Source: Paludibacteraceae bacterium
Lineage (GTDB): Bacteria; Bacteroidota; Bacteroidia; Bacteroidales; Paludibacteraceae
Direction of reading: 5' to 3'
NCBI GenBank assembly: GCA_017630395.1
Contig: JAGBVI010000128.1
Location: forward strand, 1-41,177
Length of the DNA stretch: 41,177 nucleotides
Shown: in pieces, positions 36,958-41,177 of the stretch
Layout: each line of letters opens with the position of its first letter
Position numbering within the stretch: the first letter of the stretch is position 1
Notes under the pieces: generated by a model
Told to the model about the DNA's origin: nothing
What the model saw: only the letters and a program-made list of their open reading frames with translations
Database searches by the model: none
Made by a program: the position numbers and the translations under genes

Positions 36958-39525
36958 TTACTCCACCAGCAACTTCTTGCCATTCACCACATATACACCT
37001 TTCTCCACCGCAATCTCAAGTTTCATTCCGGCTTGCATATAAAGTCTTTTAACCATGCGGCCCTGAATGTCATTCACGTTAATCCATGCCCCTTTGTCTG
37101 TGCTCTCCACAACGATTTTTCCATCGTTGCTGTAGATGATAAGGTAGAGAAGTTCAATGTCGTCTATCTTTGTTTCTATATCTTCTCCTGCCAACGCTTT
37201 AACCTCCTTGCGAGACAAGATTACCCAGCGTTGGTTGGAAGCCGAATTCTGATGGTCGAATCGAGTACCGGAGACATTGTCACTCGAAGAGGTCAGCGCA
37301 CTCGGATTGTTTGTTCCATTGTCGAATGTCAACCAATAAGATTTTAGATTGAAGGCATTGGTAACCACATTTTGTCGTGAACCAAGCATTTGTATATTGA
37401 AACTTTCACTATCAGTCAATTGAATCTTTGAGTTGTTGTATGAAAGAGCTTTGTCGGATTCCAAATTTTTAAACTCATAGAGTTGTGTGGCAGGATTGAA
37501 CCGTATCTGCCAAGCATACGAATTTTCCCTAAGAACGGTAACCCAATTACTCTTCTGCAATTGCAAATTATCTCCGTCCGATTTTAGCATTGAAAAGTCT
37601 GTGCCGTTCAAGTCATCAGCAGAGAGAATGTAGTAATATTCATTGTCGTCATGGATGAACGTGTATGCCGGCGAAGCGAATGCGCCCGACACCGGAGGAA
37701 GGTTATCTTCTCCTAAAGACTGCACAATAAGCGCATTGGCATAATATAACATACGAGTTCCGTTGTCTTCATGCGCACCGTTGATGCCGTAAGGCCAGAA
37801 GTGTGTTTTGTCGCCCTTCAAATGCGCATTGTTGTCATTTTCCAAGAATGCCAAAATACGGTCTGTTCGTTCTCCAAGCCAAAACCCTGTACTTGTATTT
37901 TCTCGGTATGTGCTGCTATTGTACCAAGTCTCTGTTGTTCCGACACCAACCGCATGAGCCATCTCGTGCTGAATTGTGCCAGTACGCTGATAACTCGCAT
38001 TAGGTCCCACTCGCATCCAGCCGCCATAACTGCAATCTGCTGTTGGTGTGCTGGCACCGTAGTTTACAGTCATGTTGATACCCTTGATGCTTGTAATGTT
38101 GTTCCAAATATCAACGGCATCTTTCACCGCAGAGTTTATTCGGTTGTTCTCTTCTGCCGAACCTCCGTTGTTATAGCTCCATGTGATTCCACCCTTGGGT
38201 AGAGTGCAGATTTTTATTGTCTTTCCATAGCCCACCACATTTTGATTGGTTATGGCGTATGGACGGATATAGTAGAATGTGGCAGGACTCAATTCCTCAA
38301 TCACATATATGTCACCATTGTTGCTGAATGATTTGGTAGAGCGATTATCTTTTATTGTAGGGTTGTTTTTCGTTCCCCAGCAAAAACCTTTTTCCACAAT
38401 TCCTTCTCCCGAAAAAGAGGCCCTGCCGAAGAACATTGTTGCGCCGCGAGCATGACGAGGGTCTGATGTTACAGTTGGAACCGGTCCGGAGGCATGACTT
38501 GTTCTGTAATAAAGCATCAACTCCTCCAACTCCAGGATGGTTTCGTTAACATCAGCAATAAGGAGTGATTCATTGTCATAAAACTGTTTGGCTTTATCCA
38601 ATGCATTAGAGATCTCAGCATCTTCCAAGGCTGCCGGCTCTGCTTCAGCAATGAGTTCTGCAAGTTTAGCATACAGAGCAACAGAAGTTTCTGCACTCTC
38701 CATAGTTTTACGTAGATTGGAAACCACCGAGGAGAGTGTCTGTGATGAAGGAGAAGATAACCAAAGCTCAGCACTTTCCGTCGCACCCTTCAGATTTTCA
38801 CGATGAGTGGCATTCATCCTTTGGGCTAACAATTCGTTAGCCGCCTCCACACGCTTCGACAATTCAGTGGCAAGATAATCTGTCGATTCATCTCCAATAA
38901 CATATAGTTTCACGAAATCTGCTACCACCTTGGCAGAATTGGCAGACCCGTTTGCAACTGCTTTGAAACCAATTTGAACACGTCCGGTTGTCTCCTCAGA
39001 AAGAGTGAATGTGACCTCATCCACAATCCATTGATTGAACGGGAAGGAGGAGATAGACGAAACCTTGCCGGAGCCATTCTTAGGAATCCATCCAAGCAGG
39101 CTGTAGCCATTATTGGAATTGCTGCCATTAAAAAAGGCGGTTTGGAGTTTGTAGTTTCCTGCCGGCAAAGTTATCTCTTGAAAAAACTTCATCTCTTGGT
39201 CCCAGCCGGTACTTAATGCAAGACAGCCACCCTTTGAATTGTTGTATCCGGCAGAAGGAACACTTCCGGAGGTGTTGAAAGTCTTAGACGTGCCAAATTC
39301 ATAGATTCCGCATACGGTATAATCCACACTGAAATCTTTGTTCCAACCATAGATTGGCAAAATCTCTTGCGCCACATTACCATTGTCGGAGATGGTATAA
39401 TCAAAGTGAGACTCGTCATCAAAACCTGCGTTTTGCAGATAAAGATCAGAAACATCCACATCAGCCAAAACGAGCGACTTACATATAGTCAAAAAAGAGA
39501 ATAGTAATAAAAAACGTGTTTTCAT
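36958..39525 (-). CDS. Secreted zinc-metalloprotease-like protein with T9SS sorting domain
   Basis: An 855-residue protein with a signal peptide (about 1-21), a jelly-roll-like N-terminal domain (about 25-215), a helical FIVAR-like region (about 220-345), a fibronectin-like segment (about 350-445), a catalytic-like domain with HEMAHAVGVG (His520, Glu521, His524), a RICIN-like region (about 625-780) and a C-terminal tail (IIYSNDGKIVVE, NDIQGRMVKRL, EKGVYVVNGKKLLVE) resembling a T9SS sorting domain. HExxH indicates a zincin. HExxHxxG suggests a metzincin, but the usual third ligand position (530) is Thr, so the third ligand must lie elsewhere or activity is altered. Likely role: secreted or surface hydrolysis of proteins or glycoproteins. 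Confidence 0.85.
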   Translation of the reverse strand: MKTRFLLLFSFLTICKSLVLADVDVSDLYLQNAGFDDESHFDYTISDNGNVAQEILPIYGWNKDFSVDYTVCGIYEFGTSKTFNTSGSVPSAGYNNSKGGCLALSTGWDQEMKFFQEITLPAGNYKLQTAFFNGSNSNNGYSLLGWIPKNGSGKVSSISSFPFNQWIVDEVTFTLSEETTGRVQIGFKAVANGSANSAKVVADFVKLYVIGDESTDYLATELSKRVEAANELLAQRMNATHRENLKGATESAELWLSSPSSQTLSSVVSNLRKTMESAETSVALYAKLAELIAEAEPAALEDAEISNALDKAKQFYDNESLLIADVNETILELEELMLYYRTSHASGPVPTVTSDPRHARGATMFFGRASFSGEGIVEKGFCWGTKNNPTIKDNRSTKSFSNNGDIYVIEELSPATFYYIRPYAITNQNVVGYGKTIKICTLPKGGITWSYNNGGSAEENNRINSAVKDAVDIWNNITSIKGINMTVNYGASTPTADCSYGGWMRVGPNASYQRTGTIQHEMAHAVGVGTTETWYNSSTYRENTSTGFWLGERTDRILAFLENDNNAHLKGDKTHFWPYGINGAHEDNGTRMLYYANALIVQSLGEDNLPPVSGAFASPAYTFIHDDNEYYYILSADDLNGTDFSMLKSDGDNLQLQKSNWVTVLRENSYAWQIRFNPATQLYEFKNLESDKALSYNNSKIQLTDSESFNIQMLGSRQNVVTNAFNLKSYWLTFDNGTNNPSALTSSSDNVSGTRFDHQNSASNQRWVILSRKEVKALAGEDIETKIDDIELLYLIIYSNDGKIVVESTDKGAWINVNDIQGRMVKRLYMQAGMKLEIAVEKGVYVVNGKKLLVE

Positions 39526-39547
39526 GCTTAATGGTTTATTTGATAGG

Positions 39548-39555
39548 CAAATATA
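39548..39555 (-). promoter_or_regulatory. -7 box for the metalloprotease gene
   Basis: TATATTTG on the minus strand, 23 bases before the ATG at 39525; the nearest upstream TTTG is at a longer than usual spacing. Confidence 0.45.
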
Positions 39556-39624
39556 AGAAAATTATGATTAAATAGTTATCTGTCAAAACTTTTTTGTGCA
39601 GATTTTGAGTTGATAAAGCTTTTG

Positions 39625-39657
39625 TTTGCGATAGGAGCCTAATTTTTTTTATCTTTG
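39625..39657 (+). promoter_or_regulatory. Promoter ahead of the signal-peptide stub
   Basis: TTTG at 39625-39628, 21-base spacer, TATCTTTG at 39650-39657, near-consensus, 41 bases before ATG 39698. Confidence 0.6.
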
Positions 39658-39697
39658 TCCCTTGGTTATATAAACTGAAGAATTAAAAATAAACATC

Positions 39698-39802
39698 ATG
39701 AAAAATATCCTTTCAGCCATCTTGCTTTTACTGGCAACTGTGCAGCTCTTTGCAGATGACGGCGGAGTTCGAATGACTATTTTGCGAGTACCTATCTTGT
39801 AG
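39698..39802 (+). pseudogene. Signal-peptide stub of a lost secreted-protein gene
   Basis: A 34-codon frame with promoter, reads MKNILSAILLLLATVQLFADDGG and then a TAG. The first 20 residues are a good signal peptide, but almost no mature protein follows. The stub ends 62 bases before the target duplication of the MITE at 39867. Most likely the remnant of a secreted-protein gene cut off by deletion or rearrangement; a genuine tiny secreted peptide is a less likely alternative. Confidence 0.5.
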
Positions 39803-39866
39803 AGCTTTGTATTTTTGCTAATATTGAAAAGGAAACAGGTTATTCTAATTTTATATAATATATTTA

Positions 39867-40054
39867 GAAGTTGTTTAAATTTTATTTCGAGCATATTTGA
39901 GAGAGATTTTTAAATCTATTTTTAGTCTTCTTTTGCAGAAAATAGTGGACTATTATCAAAAAAGGAGATTAAAAATAGGTTAAAAAGAATCTCAAAGATG
40001 CCGAAAATAAGAGAGTGAAACTCTAAATTTTTTTAATAAAATTTAAACAGCTTC
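39867..40054. mobile_element. MITE family I, copy 2 (188 bp, inverted relative to copy 1)
   Basis: Ends gaagttgtttaaattttat and ataaaatttaaacagcttc match in inverted orientation with one difference and are flanked by TTA at 39864-39866 and 40055-40057. Aligns with the reverse complement of 18144-18338. No open frame of note. It ends 24 bases before the ATG of the 40079 gene, so it forms that gene's immediate upstream region. The 553-base gap 39526-40078 is filled by two promoters, the signal-peptide stub and this element. Confidence 0.85.
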
Positions 40055-40078
40055 TTATAAACGTAAATTTATTTTATT

Positions 40079-40705
40079 ATGAAAAAGTTACTATTAATTG
40101 TCTTATCCGTTTTTATGGGTATCAGTGCTTATGCACAAGAAGAAGTTGACATTTATTTTAAAGGAGGGAACGTGACTCCGGGTTATCTTAAAGTTGATGG
40201 TGTAAAGTTTGAGTTTGCTCTTTTTGGTACTAAGGAGTGCAAAAGTCAATTGAATTTATCAAACATCGACTCAGTTGTGGTTAAAGCAGATACATCAGTG
40301 CTTATTCCTCTAAAATGGGTTGAGTGTGCAACTCTTCCTTTGAACAAAGAAAAAGATGTCACTTTGATGTTAAGAGTATATCAAGGTGCAAACATAGAAG
40401 GTTATATTACTTTTGCCGGAAATCACACATGGACCCCCTCTTTTAATGGAAATTATCACACCTATTCTGAAGTGGCAAAATTCTACTACAAAGTTAAGAA
40501 AGAGAAGTTAGCTTACTCTTTTTATACAAAGGTCCCTTATGATAATGATAAAAATGTTAGACGTACGATTGCAATTGGAATGAAGAAATCTCGTCCGGAG
40601 CTTCAAACCTATGTAAAGTCGGATGAATTTGTGAGTAAAACAAACGGGATTAAGGATACTCCGGGAATGGTCTTTCCTTTGTTTGATGAGTTCTTCGGGA
40701 AATAA
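40079..40705 (+). CDS. Small secreted protein of unknown function
   Basis: A 208-residue protein with a signal peptide (about 1-19, SAYAQEE) and a predicted beta-rich mature domain (VDIYFKGGNVTPGYLKVDG, TLMLRVYQGANIEGYITFAG). No lipobox or sorting domain, so likely periplasmic or released. The start follows the MITE by 24 bases and no clear TAnnTTTG box is seen, so its promoter may have been displaced. I do not recognise the family. Confidence 0.75.
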   Translation: MKKLLLIVLSVFMGISAYAQEEVDIYFKGGNVTPGYLKVDGVKFEFALFGTKECKSQLNLSNIDSVVVKADTSVLIPLKWVECATLPLNKEKDVTLMLRVYQGANIEGYITFAGNHTWTPSFNGNYHTYSEVAKFYYKVKKEKLAYSFYTKVPYDNDKNVRRTIAIGMKKSRPELQTYVKSDEFVSKTNGIKDTPGMVFPLFDEFFGK

Positions 40706-40725
40706 TTAAAGGTTCAATTTTTATT

Positions 40726-40770
40726 ATTAGCCGTTCATAATTCGAGAATATTGGATTGTGGACGGTTAAT
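40726..40770 (+). terminator. Hairpin terminator after the 40079 gene
   Basis: Arms 40726-40741 and 40755-40770 pair over 16 bp (about three G-U) around a 13-base loop, followed by gatttt, 20 bases after the stop codon. Confidence 0.7.
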
Positions 40771-40846
40771 GATTTTAGGTGGGTCTATAAAGTCAACTTA
40801 GCCGTAGAGTCAACTAGCAAGTGCTAATTCCTGCAGCGCACCCACT

Positions 40847-41177
40847 TGCACCTTGAAAGGGCAAAACCCATCAGTCGTTGGCACCGCCCTCGGCATTAAT
40901 ACCCACAACATAAACTCGCCCCAACGGGGCAAAAGCATTTTATTGATTTCGGTAGCTGCCGTCGGGGCGAATCGCATTCGCCCTGTTTTATATTCTCACT
41001 GAATTTCACCGATGTTGCGTCCCGGACTTTCATCACTATTTCCCCGAGACTTTGTCCTGGGCTACCATCGATGCGCTCAGTACTGCCTTCCAGGCAAGAC
41101 AAACTCCGCCACCTGCACCCTGAAACGCACGCAGTGCATTTTACACTATCGAGGATAAATATCGCTTATATAAAAAC
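40847..41177 (+). repeat. GC-rich dispersed repeat, copy 2, running to the window end
   Basis: The first 93 bases (to 40939) are the counterpart of 31596-31688 on the other strand. The continuing sequence stays GC-rich against an AT-rich background and contains short inverted pairs such as gtcggggcgaatcg and cgcattcgcc. Open frames are short and run on both strands, so I do not call a protein. It could be a mobile-element remnant or a structured non-coding repeat. Confidence 0.65.

Noticed and set aside
37771-38202. 143-codon plus-strand frame
   Set aside because: Lies wholly antisense to the metalloprotease gene, whose frame, signal peptide, HExxH motif and tail are coherent; the plus frame has no recognisable features.
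1-41177. CRISPR array, rRNA or tRNA genes
   Set aside because: No regularly spaced short repeats, no rRNA-like stretches and no cloverleaf-like sequence noticed on reading; a dedicated tRNA scan was not possible.

Overview
The window looks like chromosomal DNA from an AT-rich member of the Bacteroidales that has a type IX secretion system (T9SS). The evidence is: at least three large proteins ending in T9SS type-A sorting domains (192-9371, 23438-26980, 36958-39525); a PorE-type T9SS lipoprotein (20436-22475); Bacteroidetes promoters of the TTTG-N19-TAnnTTTG type; and a conjugation gene set of the Bacteroidetes CTn (CTnDOT-like) family. The genus cannot be fixed from the sequence alone.

Layout. 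1-191: a short repeat-rich stretch with an imperfect direct repeat and a perfect 16-bp palindrome, leading straight into a 9.2-kb gene with no visible signal peptide or normal start. 192-9371: giant Ig/PKD-like repeat protein with a T9SS tail. 9579-17933: a separately promoted, tightly packed operon of a small membrane protein plus traE, F, G, I, J, K, L, M and N, closed by a hairpin terminator. 18144-23327: a MITE, an AraC-family regulator, thiL, a PorE-like lipoprotein gene and thyA. 23438-26980 (minus): CotH/lamin-tail secreted protein. 27370-29830: a secreted protein of unknown function, then a queuosine-precursor transporter paired with a small radical SAM protein. 29935-34420 (minus): an AAA-ATPase-like/PD-(D/E)XK protein and the GDYXXLXY, DUF4401 and DUF2157 membrane-protein trio, interrupted by a second MITE-like element. 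34687-36900: a decayed type II restriction gene with an intact DNA methyltransferase. 36958-40705: secreted zinc-metalloprotease-like protein, a signal-peptide stub, a second copy of the first MITE and a small secreted protein. 40780-41177: GC-rich dispersed repeat with a partner at 31596-31688.

The most interesting feature is the traE-traN operon. It encodes what looks like the mating-pore part of a Bacteroidetes type IV secretion system (pilin-like TraE, VirB3-like TraF, VirB4-like ATPase TraG, VirB6-like TraJ, VirB8-like TraK, VirB10-like TraM, VirB9-like TraN). The window holds no relaxase, VirD4 coupling protein, TraO-TraQ, ParA/TraA-D or integrase, and ordinary housekeeping genes follow directly. 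It may be a fragment of an integrative element or a pore adopted for another job, perhaps together with the giant secreted protein beside it. The sequence shows the missing genes directly only within this window; the functional reading is inference.
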